Source of the DNA: Neobacillus ginsengisoli
GTDB taxonomy: Bacteria > Bacillota > Bacilli > Bacillales_B > DSM-18226
DNA length: 64,000 nucleotides
Assembly (NCBI RefSeq): GCF_030813055.1
Contig: NZ_JAUSTW010000005.1
Location: 1-64,000 of the forward strand
Direction: 5' to 3'
The notes under the pieces were generated by a model. The model did not search any database. It was not told where the DNA came from and saw nothing but the letters and a program-made list of their open reading frames with translations. Position numbers and translations under genes: made by a program. The stretch's first letter is position 1, and the number at the start of each line of letters is the position of its first letter. This document shows, piece by piece, positions 17,163 to 26,006 of this stretch.

Positions 17163-17541
17163 AGAGGTTTTTGTACATAATTTTACCTCTCAAAATCTCG
17201 TTAATGTTTTCGCAAAGGAATTACCAGTTGACGATACTGTAAAAAACTTTTCTTTGGAGATTTATTTACTTAAAAAAAGCTTTACAAGGTGGGGGTTCAA
17301 TAACGATGAACACCTCCCATAAAAAAAACGAACGTATATTCCTATTAAATTATAATTGAAATTTTATTTTTTTCGTAAAAAAAAAGCGGCAAACTTCTTT
17401 ACTTTCTTATCACACAACTTAACTATTTAGCTGAAATGTGAAGGAATACAACTGGTAAATTAGAAATAGGATGATTTTAGGGAATGATCCTATAACTATT
17501 CTCAGGTAGACCAAAATATCTAATGGAATTGAGGTGGCAGG
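17163..17541. other. Intergenic, no convincing gene
   Basis: An open frame (17,047-17,322) overlaps the hairpin, has no ribosome binding site and no recognisable similarity, so I do not call it. An AGGTGGGGGTTC/GATGAACACCTCC hairpin with following T-less A-run lies near 17,287-17,318. Confidence 0.4.
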
Positions 17542-17883
17542 ATGAAAAAGCATGTTGTGTTTATTTTTCTTATTCTATTAATAGGATTAATTAGTGCATG
17601 CAGTAATGATGAATCAGCAAATACCATTGCAGGAAATGATAAATCATCAAGGGCAATTACAGAGAATGATGTATTTCAAAAAAGCTGTATTACGTGCCAT
17701 AGTTCTGGAGACATAAACGGAGGTGAGATCAAGCTTGATTCAGTAAAAATCCATGATGACTTTAAGGATAAATCGAGCTTGTACAATTTTGTATCAAATA
17801 ATATGCCAAAATCTGCCCCTGGCTCTTTATCGAAGGAAGAATATCAAGCAGTTGTTAACTATTTATGGGGTCAAAAGAAATAA
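17542..17883 (+). CDS. Cytochrome c lipoprotein (CccB-like)
   Basis: 113 residues; ATG behind GAGGTGG. N-terminal lipobox LLIGLISACS (Cys near residue 20) predicts a lipid-anchored protein on the outer membrane face. A serine-rich linker leads to one class I cytochrome c domain with the heme site CITCH (residues about 50-54) and the axial methionine in NNMPKSAPG. This is the layout of small c-551-type lipoproteins such as B. subtilis CccB. It is expected to carry electrons to a terminal oxidase. Single gene, ended by a hairpin at 17,893. Confidence 0.88.
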   Translation: MKKHVVFIFLILLIGLISACSNDESANTIAGNDKSSRAITENDVFQKSCITCHSSGDINGGEIKLDSVKIHDDFKDKSSLYNFVSNNMPKSAPGSLSKEEYQAVVNYLWGQKK

Positions 17884-17892
17884 TTATTGATG

Positions 17893-17925
17893 AAAAACCA
17901 GCTTCTAGAGTAGATGCTGGTTTTT
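17893..17925 (+). terminator. Intrinsic terminator
   Basis: AAAAACCAGC and GCTGGTTTTT form a stem with T-run after the cytochrome gene. Confidence 0.7.
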
Positions 17926-18292
17926 CATCAATGCTATGTTAAATAACAATATTGTCAAAAGAAAAAGGGCCAAAACAGTCCTTTTATTTGTTTCTTATTT
18001 TATTAAATCCCTCGGTAGCCATCCATGCAGCGCAAAAATAATCGCTGCACCACAAGAGAATGAAAATGGTTACGAACCGTCAATACTGATTCTATGGCTG
18101 GGATAGGAAGGTCGCTTAACTATGGTGCGTTAGATCCCATCCGTTAATGCATATTTACGTGCAAACGGGCGGAAGGTATTAAGGTTCACTGGCAAGCAGA
18201 TTTCTAAGGATTTAAACGGCATTATAAAACGAATCGAAAAAGAAAAGGGCACCGATTAGGAGTCTTTTTTGCTTTTTTTTAACTTAATTTAC
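17926..18292. other. Intergenic with protein remnant
   Basis: A frame near 18,165-18,258 reads VLRFTGKQISKDLNGIIKRI and ends EKEKGTD; it has no start and I cannot name it. Nothing else is seen. Confidence 0.3.
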
Positions 18293-18520
18293 TTTTAATC
18301 AGCACTTGTCCACCTCACTTTTAATTCTGAGTGCATATGTTATTACTACCACCAACAGTATACATCTAGCATATATCATTACCTCCGAAGAGGCGTTTGC
18401 ATGTATTGCAAACGTTTCTTTTCATTTTTAGAAATTGTTTAAGCAAATCGCTAATTTTGTCCTACCACTATGATACTTGTCCGAACCACCCTTGTCTTAC
18501 TTGAATATATATAAATATAC
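18293..18520 (+). repeat. Duplicated leader/promoter region, copy B
   Basis: Partner of 16,950-17,162. It contains the hairpin 18,390-18,418 (GAGGCGTTTGCA with TGCAAACGTTTC) and ends 43 bases before the YjcZ-type gene, so the 3' part probably contains the spore-stage promoter. Confidence 0.75.
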
Positions 18521-18562
18521 CGAATGATTTTCCTTCGGATATTCAAATAGGTGGTGATAAAT

Positions 18563-18688
18563 ATGTGTTGGTCATCTGGATATGGCGGCGGTTACGGCTA
18601 CGGCGGTGGCTTTGGCGGCGGCTCTACATTTGTTTTAATCGTTGTATTGTTCATTTTGTTAATTATCGTTCTAACTACTACTTTTTAA
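18563..18688 (+). CDS. YjcZ-family spore protein
   Basis: 41 residues; ATG eight bases behind AGGTGGTG. N-terminus MCWSSGYGGGYGYGGGFGGG is glycine/tyrosine-rich and is followed by one transmembrane helix (STFVLIVVLFILLIIVL). This is the YjcZ pattern found in many Bacillus sporulation peptides. Expressed probably in the late sporangium; a structural or membrane role is assumed for the family but not proven. It is followed by two more very small genes on the same strand. Confidence 0.85.
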   Translation: MCWSSGYGGGYGYGGGFGGGSTFVLIVVLFILLIIVLTTTF

Positions 18689-18752
18689 TTGACCTAACAG
18701 TATGATTTGGGTGAGTGTTGTATCTTTTATTCATATGAAAGAGGTGTTATTC

Positions 18753-18839
18753 ATGGATGGATTGAGAATGTCTTCTACTTTAACCGTGGTACTATTCGTT
18801 CTACTAATCATTGTTGGAACTTCCTTTATGGGTTACTAA
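18753..18839 (+). CDS. Very small single-helix membrane peptide, YjcZ-like
   Basis: 28 residues; ATG six bases after AAGAGGTG. Short polar N-terminus (MDGLRMSS) then one hydrophobic helix, TLTVVLFVLLIIVGTSFMGY, very similar in its VVLFxLLIIV core to the preceding YjcZ-type peptide but without the glycine-rich part. Probably a relative generated by duplication and expressed in sporulation. Confidence 0.7.
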   Translation: MDGLRMSSTLTVVLFVLLIIVGTSFMGY

Positions 18840-18917
18840 ATTTTAAGGAAAGAGGATAGGTTGAGTTAATCTGTCCTTTTTCTTACAAATTCTGAAATGA
18901 AAGGAGGATGATTGCAC

Positions 18918-19076
18918 ATGGTTTTTTTTCCTGATGGATTTAGGAGAAGAAGGTTTTTCCCCATTGAAATTGAAATCGAAATCGAAAGAAGAAGACGCAT
19001 TGAAATCGAGATTGAGATCGAGAGAAGAAGACGTATTGAAATAGAAATCGAAAGAAGAAGACGTAGATTTTTTTAA
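18918..19076 (+). CDS. Repeat peptide of alternating Ile-Glu and Arg blocks
   Basis: 52 residues; ATG with AAAGGAGGATG eleven bases upstream, one of the best initiation sites of the window. After MVFFPDGFRRRRFFP the protein is three tandem repeats of an IEIEIEIERRRR unit (last one shortened), ending RFF. The IE blocks would form an amphipathic beta strand, one face Ile and one face Glu, separated by Arg clusters, so self-assembly or binding to a polyanion can be imagined. Codon use varies between repeats (GAA/GAG, ATT/ATC/ATA), showing that the protein pattern, not only the DNA repeat, is kept. The position after two spore peptides and before a terminator suggests a sporulation role. I do not recognise a described family. 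Confidence 0.8.
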   Translation: MVFFPDGFRRRRFFPIEIEIEIERRRRIEIEIEIERRRRIEIEIERRRRRFF

Positions 19077-19107
19077 GAAAATGATTTAAATAATATATTG
19101 TGGAGTG

Positions 19108-19137
19108 AGGACGGTTTAATTTTACACCGTCCTTTTG
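19108..19137 (+). terminator. Intrinsic terminator
   Basis: AGGACGGT/ACCGTCCT stem and TTTT, closing the spore peptide cluster. Confidence 0.7.
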
Positions 19138-19197
19138 ATGCTCTACATAACACAGAATTCGTAAAAGGTAATAGGTTTGTCCTCATAAAATTCTAGT

Positions 19198-19222
19198 AAA
19201 AAAGCCCTTATAGGGCTTTTTT
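19198..19222. terminator. Intrinsic terminator
   Basis: AAAAAAGCCCTTATAGGGCT followed by TTTTT; can act in both directions. Confidence 0.6.
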
Positions 19223-20209
19223 GTGTTTGAGACTATACCTTAGTAAGATGTATGTGTATGGGTGGTTTCCCTAGAATGGATATACCAGTATTCCTATAAC
19301 CTCGATTTCCAATTTAGTAATATACTTTCCTACGATGATAGAAAGTTATTTTTCGATAAATATTCAATATGTATGTTTGCAGTTTTGTTCATAATGACCC
19401 ACTTGTTATGTTTGAATGTTTAGTAGCAATAAACTGGATCAGATGCCAGAAAAACGGCACTCCGCTTTTTCTAGGCATCCTGAGGTGTCAACCGTCATCC
19501 TGGCATGCATTCTATTCTATAAGTCTTGGTTCTTAAGTTGAATTTGATTTGAGCACAAAAAGAGTAACCCTTTAAAGGTTTGCTCTATGCTTAATTCCTG
19601 AATTTAACTTAGTATATAATATACATTATATAAATTTAAACTTTTTATAAGTTAGTTAGAAAGTACAAAATAAAAATGAAAAGTACCTATATATAATAGA
19701 TGGAACTCCTAAAAAAAAAAGCCTTTGCTTAACGAGAGTAAAGGCTATTAAAATAGGGAATACTTTATCATTATCACCAGTTTTATAAATTCATATACAT
19801 TTTTTTAAAAAATTTATAGCTTTGCGATGGAAAAAAAGTCTTACATAAAGATCGTATTTTATTTTCTAAAAATATATTTAAGAAGGAATATTCTTCTTCA
19901 ACAAATGGGTCAGAAAGCGGGAGAGGTACGGATGCTTGCAGTGATCTGCTATCAAAGTAAAACCTTATCTATCGATCTGATACTTTCTTATCTTTTTTCA
20001 AATTAACCAATCGATTAATTGAGCAAGTTTTTTATGGGTCTTTTTTCTATTTGGCATTCAATTGTACAGTATTTTTAAAGTATTCCTTTCAATAAACAAT
20101 ATGAATTTATAGGACATCACATATGAAAAAGTACAAAAGCCGGATAAAATCATAATTAGGATTCACCTGGATTAGATAGGAGTAGGCAAAAAACAAAAAT
20201 GTTTATTAA
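19223..20209. other. About 1 kb without a recognisable gene
   Basis: Contains a GATGCC...GGCATC hairpin (19,442-19,479) with inner arms AGAAAAACGG/CCGCTTTTTCT, a GAGTAACC...GGTTTGCTC hairpin near 19,562-19,588 and an AGCCTTTGCT/AGTAAAGGCT hairpin near 19,720-19,746. No reading frame with an initiation site was found on either strand. Possible site of untranslated RNAs or a decayed insertion. Confidence 0.4.
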
Positions 20210-20605
20210 TTACATCTTATAAATTAATACATAATCACCAGGTCCAATTAGGGCAACACCAAGGACTATAGCGATCAAAATAAGGTTATATTCATAGCCT
20301 CCATCGGTTAGCCAGAAGCCATTTTTGCCATGGACTGTGAAAATAGCGTCAATCATAACGATTATTATGAGAATTGCTCCAAGCCAAGTGAGTTCACCGG
20401 CTGAAAAAAGGAGACCGCCAGTCGTAATTCCGATGGTACCTAACCATTCACCAAACTTGATTGGACCAGGTCCACCGAACCAGCCAAATAATTTTTGGGC
20501 CCCATGCCCTACGAATGTGAGGCCGACAACCAACCGAATAATCAAAAGTCCTAAATCTGCCAATCTTAACCCTTCTTTCAAATTGTAATCAATAAGTAAC
20601 TTCAA
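20210..20605 (-). CDS. DoxX-family membrane protein
   Basis: 131 residues. Four hydrophobic segments; first helix LGLLIIRLVVGLTFVGHGAQ followed by KLFGWFGG is the DoxX hallmark (arginine in helix 1 and the HGxQKLFGxFGG block). DoxX-like proteins of bacilli (for example CatD/YfiD type) have been linked to redox stress and thiol homeostasis; the reaction of this one is unknown. Stand-alone gene on the minus strand. Confidence 0.85.
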   Translation of the reverse strand: MKLLIDYNLKEGLRLADLGLLIIRLVVGLTFVGHGAQKLFGWFGGPGPIKFGEWLGTIGITTGGLLFSAGELTWLGAILIIIVMIDAIFTVHGKNGFWLTDGGYEYNLILIAIVLGVALIGPGDYVLIYKM

Positions 20606-20949
20606 TTACGTTTTATATTAATGAGTGTTTTTATTTTATCATTGCTGAAGAGTAGGTTTCGTTACTAAAATTTCAATTCCTTTAAATATTAGCCCAATCA
20701 GATGAATAGGAAATTCCCCCAAAATTATGATGGAAAGTTATGTATAGTATAGTTGATTGTGGGCTTAATTTGTGTTGATAATTTTTTCCAAAATATGAAT
20801 TCAATAAACGTTAATAAAAAATAAATTGGGATAAATTTACTAAGTTCCTTAATTATTTATCCGTAAATAAACAAATAGTGAAGAAAAGAAAATCTAACTC
20901 GAAAAGGTCCTCATTTAAAGAACCTTCCCGAGATATCCTTTCCTTAAAC
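20606..20949. other. Intergenic, no gene seen
   Basis: AT-rich upstream region of the DoxX gene; a TCCTCATTTAAAGAACC-like imperfect hairpin near 20,908-20,935 precedes the transporter scrap that follows. Confidence 0.35.
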
Positions 20950-21075
20950 TTACTGTTCTTTTTCCCGCGAACGTTTAATTAAGAACGATAAAACTAAAGC
21001 TACAAATGCGATTCCAGTTGTAACAATAAAGGAATCATTAATCCCATCGATTTCATATGAATGTTTAAGTAATGT
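20950..21075 (-). pseudogene. C-terminal scrap of a second DHA2-type exporter
   Basis: On the minus strand the frame reads YEIDGINDSFIVTTGIAF then VALVLSFLIKRSREKEQ and stops. It corresponds to the last helix and basic tail of EmrB-like exporters and parallels the GMNDAFMVATLLTAVG end of the intact exporter at 21,093, so it is a remnant of a related gene once placed downstream. Confidence 0.6.
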
Positions 21076-21092
21076 TCAACTAATATTTGCGG

Positions 21093-23063
21093 CTAATCCA
21101 TTACTGCTTTATTTGACTTTTTAAGCGTATCTTCTTGACTATGTTTTTTTCTGCCATAAAAGAAGACAAGAATTACCCCAACCGCAGTTAAAAGGGTTGC
21201 CACCATAAATGCATCATTCATCCCAGCTACAAATGCATTCTGTTGAATCAATCCATTCATCATGGTTAAGGCGGCCTGTTTTGATCCAGAAACTCCCATG
21301 CCGTGAGCCTGCATTAATTGTTGAATCTTCATCAAAAATTGACCGGACTGTGAAGTTGGCGTCACTTGCCATGACATATGGGTAGCGGCAATTTTTGACT
21401 GGGTGGTCATGTAGGTCGTAAGGATTGCCGTTCCCAATGAGGACGTAACCTGACGTATTGTGTTATTCATAGCCGTACCCTGACTCGTCAATTCAAACGG
21501 AATGGAGTTCATACCTGCTGTCATAAGAGGCATCATAACCATAGACACTCCTGCGCTGCGCAGAATGTAAAACCACTGGATTGTGTTTGAACTTGTATCC
21601 ACCCCCAGATTCGTGAATCCCAGCGTGGCTAGTGTAACGACAACCAGTCCAGCTATACCTAGCGGCCGTGCTCCAATACGGTCGAATAATCGTCCGCTGA
21701 TCGGCATTATGACTGCTGAAGCTAATGCAGCAGGTGTCATGAAAAGTCCTGTACGTACAGCCGAAAATCCCCGGATATTTTGAAGATAGAGTGGAAGAAA
21801 GAAAACACCCACAAACATTGAAATACTTACAAGCGAACTTAGGATAAGACTCATGTTAAACTGGTAGTTTTTGAATACCTTTAATTGGATCATCGGATGC
21901 TTCACCTTTAGTTCAACAATCACCAAAATGATTAAACAAAGTACACCTACAGAAAGAAAAGAAACAACCTCTGTTGAACCCCATCCTTTAGCAGATAACT
22001 CGTTGAATCCATACAATAGACTTCCAAAGCCGATGATTGAGAAGATAAAACCCAAAATATCAAACTTGCCTTTCGCCTCGTGTGGAAATTCGTGCATCAT
22101 AAGTACACCAAGAATCACTGCTACAATCCCGATTGGGACATTGATGTAGAAAATGTACCGCCACGACCAATATTCTACTAAATATCCACTCAGTGCAGGG
22201 CCGAATGCCGGAGCCGCCATCATGGCAATTCCGAAAATGCCCATAACTGTCCCCCGCCGTTCAGGTGGGTATATACGGAAGATCATCGCCATTGCAACTG
22301 GCTGCATCAAAGCGCCGCCAAGAGCTTGAACGATGCGAAATATGATTATGGATTCAAGATTCCATGCAAACCCGCATAGTGCTGATCCAATGGTGAATGT
22401 AGTTAAGGAAAACAGGAAGAGCTTTTTGGCTCCAAATTTATCCGTTAACCAACCGGAAATCGGAATTAACATACCAAGTACGAGCATGTATCCCGTAACA
22501 ACCCATTGGATTTGATCTGTACTAGCGTTCAGAGCAGTCTCCATTTTGGGGATTGCTACATTGACTACACTTGTATCCAAAATAGCCATAAACACTCCAA
22601 GAATAATGATGGTCATCTGTAAAGCAGGGGACTTAATCCGTTCTATTTCATACAATGAGCCTGCCGATTGTTCTACTAGTATTTTTCCTGTACCTGAATC
22701 TTTTTCAGCGTCTGTAACAGATTGTTTTTTTCGATGGTTCAAGCTTTCTTTCGGCTGAACTTTAGCTTCGACATTTTTCAATACTGGTTCAGGAATAGCT
22801 GAATCTTCATGCATTTCCTCCACTTGACCCGATAAATCTTGATGAATATTCTTCTGACCCTTCATATCCTTCATTTCGATTCGAGTAATATTTTGCTTAG
22901 GCTTTTCATCCTTTATATCGGGTTGAGCAATATTTTCCCTAACCTCTTTATTCATTATTTTAGTTTGATTAATGTTAGGTTTTTTTTGTTTCGTCATCCT
23001 AAAATTTATGAAAAGCAACAGCAAAACACTTAAAATAATATAACCCGTGATATATATTGACAT
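21093..23063 (-). CDS. EmrB/QacA-type MFS exporter with long N-terminal extension
   Basis: 656 residues. The exporter proper starts near residue 150 with MTIIILGVFMAILDTSVVNV, the motif D1 of 14-TM DHA2 proteins, followed by GWLTDKFGAKKLF (motif A) and APAFGPALSGYLVE (motif C). In front is an unusual extension: one membrane helix (residues 4-22) and about 120 mostly polar residues rich in Lys, Glu and Gln, with KPNINQTK-like and IHQDLSGQVEE segments. The first hydrophobic helix plus linker makes 15 helices. The HlyD-type adaptor gene lies eight bases upstream, so both are co-transcribed and form an EmrAB-like pump. Divergent TetR regulator at 24,057. Confidence 0.85.
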   Translation of the reverse strand: MSIYITGYIILSVLLLLFINFRMTKQKKPNINQTKIMNKEVRENIAQPDIKDEKPKQNITRIEMKDMKGQKNIHQDLSGQVEEMHEDSAIPEPVLKNVEAKVQPKESLNHRKKQSVTDAEKDSGTGKILVEQSAGSLYEIERIKSPALQMTIIILGVFMAILDTSVVNVAIPKMETALNASTDQIQWVVTGYMLVLGMLIPISGWLTDKFGAKKLFLFSLTTFTIGSALCGFAWNLESIIIFRIVQALGGALMQPVAMAMIFRIYPPERRGTVMGIFGIAMMAAPAFGPALSGYLVEYWSWRYIFYINVPIGIVAVILGVLMMHEFPHEAKGKFDILGFIFSIIGFGSLLYGFNELSAKGWGSTEVVSFLSVGVLCLIILVIVELKVKHPMIQLKVFKNYQFNMSLILSSLVSISMFVGVFFLPLYLQNIRGFSAVRTGLFMTPAALASAVIMPISGRLFDRIGARPLGIAGLVVVTLATLGFTNLGVDTSSNTIQWFYILRSAGVSMVMMPLMTAGMNSIPFELTSQGTAMNNTIRQVTSSLGTAILTTYMTTQSKIAATHMSWQVTPTSQSGQFLMKIQQLMQAHGMGVSGSKQAALTMMNGLIQQNAFVAGMNDAFMVATLLTAVGVILVFFYGRKKHSQEDTLKKSNKAVMD

Positions 23064-23071
23064 CTCATCAC

Positions 23072-23725
23072 CTACTTATGAATTCGCACGGTTACGTTCA
23101 TCCCAGGAACAATTGCATCACCTTTATTATCATCAATGGATACTTTTATAGGAACGACTTGAGTAACTTTTGTGTAGTTACCAGTTGTATTAGTGTTAGG
23201 TAATAGGGAAAATGTTCCAGACGTTGCCAAGCCGATTTGTTGTACTTTTCCTTTTAATGTGCTGGTTGGGAAAGCATCAACATAGATATCGACATCCTGT
23301 CCTACTGCCACTTCATCAATCTTTGTTTCGTCAATATTTGCTGTTACCCATAATTTCTTTAAATCATACGCTTGGGCAAGTGGGGTGCCAGCGGCTACAA
23401 ATGAATCTTGAACTGCATTATTTTGTACAATAGTTCCATCTGTTGGAAGAGTAACGTTCATATTTACAGGTGTTCCATTTGTCCCTGTTGTTGTAATTGT
23501 TCCCACTGTAGAATCTTTCGAAAAGTTGGAACCAACATTGCCTTTCCAATCCGTTAATTTCCCATTTGTAGGAGCAGTTATAGTTACTTGTTGTCCAGTA
23601 ATTTGGGCATTGTCTGTCCTTAAATAGCTTACATTTTGATTATAATAGGCATAACCCCCAAAACCTCCACCGACTAAAATAAGTAAAATAATAATGTTCA
23701 ATAAAAGTAAACGTTTCGTGCTCAT
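23072..23725 (-). CDS. HlyD/EmrA-like membrane fusion adaptor, short form
   Basis: 217 residues. One N-terminal membrane helix (LLLLNIIILLILVGGGFGGY), then the biotinyl-lipoyl-like half motif YLRTDNAQITGQQVTITAP and a second part (GTIVQNNAVQDSFVAAGTPL), then a beta-barrel domain ending GMNVTVRIHK. The long coiled hairpin of Gram-negative EmrA is missing, as is usual in Gram-positive members. It should support the exporter encoded eight bases downstream. RBS AGGAGGAATTAG-like sequence lies directly upstream of the ATG. Confidence 0.85.
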   Translation of the reverse strand: MSTKRLLLLNIIILLILVGGGFGGYAYYNQNVSYLRTDNAQITGQQVTITAPTNGKLTDWKGNVGSNFSKDSTVGTITTTGTNGTPVNMNVTLPTDGTIVQNNAVQDSFVAAGTPLAQAYDLKKLWVTANIDETKIDEVAVGQDVDIYVDAFPTSTLKGKVQQIGLATSGTFSLLPNTNTTGNYTKVTQVVPIKVSIDDNKGDAIVPGMNVTVRIHK

Positions 23726-23904
23726 TTAACCTAATTCCTCCTCTAATAATAGCTTTTTTAAAATAAACTTTTGCAAACCTATAAGGTGTGAGATTTCCTC
23801 TTCGGGTAATTCAAGGACGAGCATTGAGATACTAATATTCACATATTCGGTTTTCTTATAGTTTGTTCAGACATCTATATGCTCCCCCTCTTTTTTATAC
23901 ATTT

Positions 23905-23920
23905 AGTATATTTTTATACT
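23905..23920. promoter_or_regulatory. Palindrome in the exporter/TetR control region
   Basis: AGTATATTTTTATACT is a perfect inverted repeat with 6-bp arms; a related ATAGTTTATAGTAACAGTAT follows at 23,929-23,948. Probable operator of the divergent TetR regulator. Confidence 0.5.
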
Positions 23921-24056
23921 TATTGTATATAGTTTATAGTAACAGTATAATTATTATTGTTGTTTTATCAAGAGAAAAATTTAATTTTTTATTTTGTGGA
24001 AGTTCCATGCGGCATACTAAATAAAGAGGAGAGCGTGGACGGAAGGAGTAATAAAA

Positions 24057-24950
24057 ATGAACAAAAAACAACGTGACATTTTAGAGCATGCACATAAGCT
24101 CTTTATAGAAAAAGGTTACCGTGATACTTCGGTACAGGATATATTTGAACGAAGTGATATTTCAAAGGGGACATTTTATAAATATTTCTCATCGAAAAGC
24201 GAATTGTCAATATCGTTGTTTTCGATTTTACAAGAATCGATGACGTTGCAGCGTGAAAAGTTATTACTTGGGCATAAGGAGAGTGACCGTCGAGTTTTTG
24301 AAGAACAATTGATATTTATGATGCGTTTTAATGAGGAGAACAAGATGCTTGAAATTATCGATGATATGCTTGTCTCGAATGAAACCAAACTGTTTCATTA
24401 TGTGAGACACACGAAAGCAACAAATTTAAGTTGGATATATAAACGTTTTCATCAGATTTTCCCACAAGAACTAGCTCCATACTTATTCGACGGGGCCGTT
24501 GTATTTCAAGGTATGCTCCATAATATTTTAATAACAAATAAAAAGTTAAATCATACATTAAAAATTGAAGAAATTATCCGTTATTGTATAAAACATACAG
24601 AAGTAAATATTAAGGCTGCGAGTGAACAAAAAGAGCAATTATTTAATCCGGAAGAATTATTTTCGTTATTGGATAATCAATCTGATGATCTTTTAACTAC
24701 TGAGTTAACACGAGGAACTACAAGTATGAAACGTTTTGTAGCGAAAAATGTAATGAATGAAACAGAACAAAAAAAGTGTCTGGAATTTATAACATTCATT
24801 TCTGATGAATTGATGCAAAATAACGCTCCCCCCCGAAAATTTTTAATCAGCAGTGCTGTATCTTCTTTGGAACAGATTGAATCTGTTAAAGGGTGTAGTG
24901 ACTTAGAAGAATACATGGAAGTTATTGATCGATTGCTAACAAAAATTTAA
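24057..24950 (+). CDS. TetR-family regulator
   Basis: 297 residues, long for the family because of an extended C-terminal domain. The HTH spans residues 5-52 with SVQDIFERSDISKGTFYKYF, the classical TetR recognition helix. The C-terminal region is helical and of unknown ligand specificity. Divergent from the EmrAB-like pump with palindromes in the shared control region; it probably represses the pump until an exported compound binds. The start ATG follows GAAGGAGTA. Confidence 0.88.
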   Translation: MNKKQRDILEHAHKLFIEKGYRDTSVQDIFERSDISKGTFYKYFSSKSELSISLFSILQESMTLQREKLLLGHKESDRRVFEEQLIFMMRFNEENKMLEIIDDMLVSNETKLFHYVRHTKATNLSWIYKRFHQIFPQELAPYLFDGAVVFQGMLHNILITNKKLNHTLKIEEIIRYCIKHTEVNIKAASEQKEQLFNPEELFSLLDNQSDDLLTTELTRGTTSMKRFVAKNVMNETEQKKCLEFITFISDELMQNNAPPRKFLISSAVSSLEQIESVKGCSDLEEYMEVIDRLLTKI

Positions 24951-25024
24951 TTATTTCTATTAAAAGTCGTGGGCTTAGCGACCCTCATACTAGATTGTAA
25001 AAATAAGCATCAAAAATACGCCTA

Positions 25025-25080
25025 GAGGCTGATTCAAAAGAGTCGTCATTCAACCACCTTTTGAATCAGCCTCTTTTTTT
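25025..25080 (+). terminator. Strong intrinsic terminator
   Basis: GAGGCTGATTCAAAAG and CTTTTGAATCAGCCTC pair over 16 bp around 17 bases, followed by eight T. Confidence 0.85.
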
Positions 25081-25245
25081 CATAATTCAACATAATTGAC
25101 ATTATGTTGCTTTTTTTAATCATCGCTTGATTTGGTTAAATATTAAATATATGAGACATTGCATTCTCTAGAGTTATACGAGGACTATATACTCGTCATC
25201 TGGATGTGATTGACCCGACTCCTGTTAATCAAAGAAAAATAATGG

Positions 25246-25325
25246 TTATTCAGCTAAAGGGAGCAATTCTGCAGCATGAATTGTGCTCTTTCTTTATGTT
25301 TAGGGCCATTTAGTATAAGAAGGAA
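25246..25325 (+). repeat. Dispersed repeat copy (diverged)
   Basis: GGGAGCAATTCTGCAGCATG, second arm TTGTGCTCTTTC, tail TTTAGGGCCATTTAGTATAA. Its arms differ from consensus but still pair (GAGCAATTC with GAATTGTGCTC). Confidence 0.5.
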
Positions 25326-25384
25326 AGTTAATTCTATATGAAGAATATACCTTTAGGAAGATTAAAATAAAGGGTGTGTTTCTA

Positions 25385-25846
25385 ATGCTTAATTTTATTA
25401 AGGTTTCCTTTGAACATATTGATAAAATTATAAGTTTACGGTTAGCCTTACTAAAGGAATTAGATGAGTTGAATTCTCCCCAAGATGAGCTTCTTATGAA
25501 AACTTCAACAAGAGAGTATTTGCAAAAAGCACTTTCAAAAAATGAATTTATATCCTATATGGCAGAAATGAATGGAGAACCTGTAAGTATCAGTGGAATG
25601 GTTTTATTTAAAAGACCACCTTACTTAGAAAATCTTCAAGGGATTGAAGCCTACATTCTTAATATGTACACTGTTCCTGAATATCGTGGAAAGGGTTTGG
25701 CGAAAAGATTGCTTGAAAATTGCATAGACGAAAGTAAAAAAAGTGGAGTTAAGCGAATTTGGCTGCATGCATCTGAAGAAGGCGAACCTCTTTACAGAAA
25801 AATGGGTTTTACTAATAAGGAAAGTGAAATGGAACTGTTTCTCTAA
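25385..25846 (+). CDS. GNAT-family N-acetyltransferase
   Basis: 153 residues from ATG 25385, nine bases behind AAAGGGTG; an in-frame GTG at 25376 overlaps that site. The acetyl-CoA binding motif A is clear: NMYTVPEYRGKGLAKRLLEN, followed by beta-6/7 IWLHASEEGEPLYRKMGF, the usual end of the fold. Substrate unknown; such orphan GNATs often modify antibiotics, peptides or amines. The stop is followed within ten bases by a repeat copy and upstream lies another, so the gene is flanked by same-orientation repeats. Confidence 0.85.
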   Translation: MLNFIKVSFEHIDKIISLRLALLKELDELNSPQDELLMKTSTREYLQKALSKNEFISYMAEMNGEPVSISGMVLFKRPPYLENLQGIEAYILNMYTVPEYRGKGLAKRLLENCIDESKKSGVKRIWLHASEEGEPLYRKMGFTNKESEMELFL

Positions 25847-25850
25847 CTCT

Positions 25851-25910
25851 TGTTATTCAAGAAACGGGCGCCATTCTTTAATAAGGTGGCATCTTTTTGT
25901 ATTGCGCCAG
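25851..25910 (+). repeat. Dispersed repeat copy
   Basis: TTATTCAAGAAACGGGCGCC, AATAAGGTGGCATC arm and TTGCGCCAG; begins six bases after the GNAT stop. Confidence 0.5.
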
Positions 25911-26006
25911 ATTATAGAATTAGGAAAGAAAATTTTCTTATTTAAAAGAAGGAAACATCCATTTTTAATAGAATGTAAGTATTTTAATTAGAGGAGGTTG
26001 ATCTCG

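Noticed and set aside
17047..17322. 91-codon reading frame
   Set aside because: It covers the conserved hairpin, lacks a ribosome binding site, and resembles no protein.
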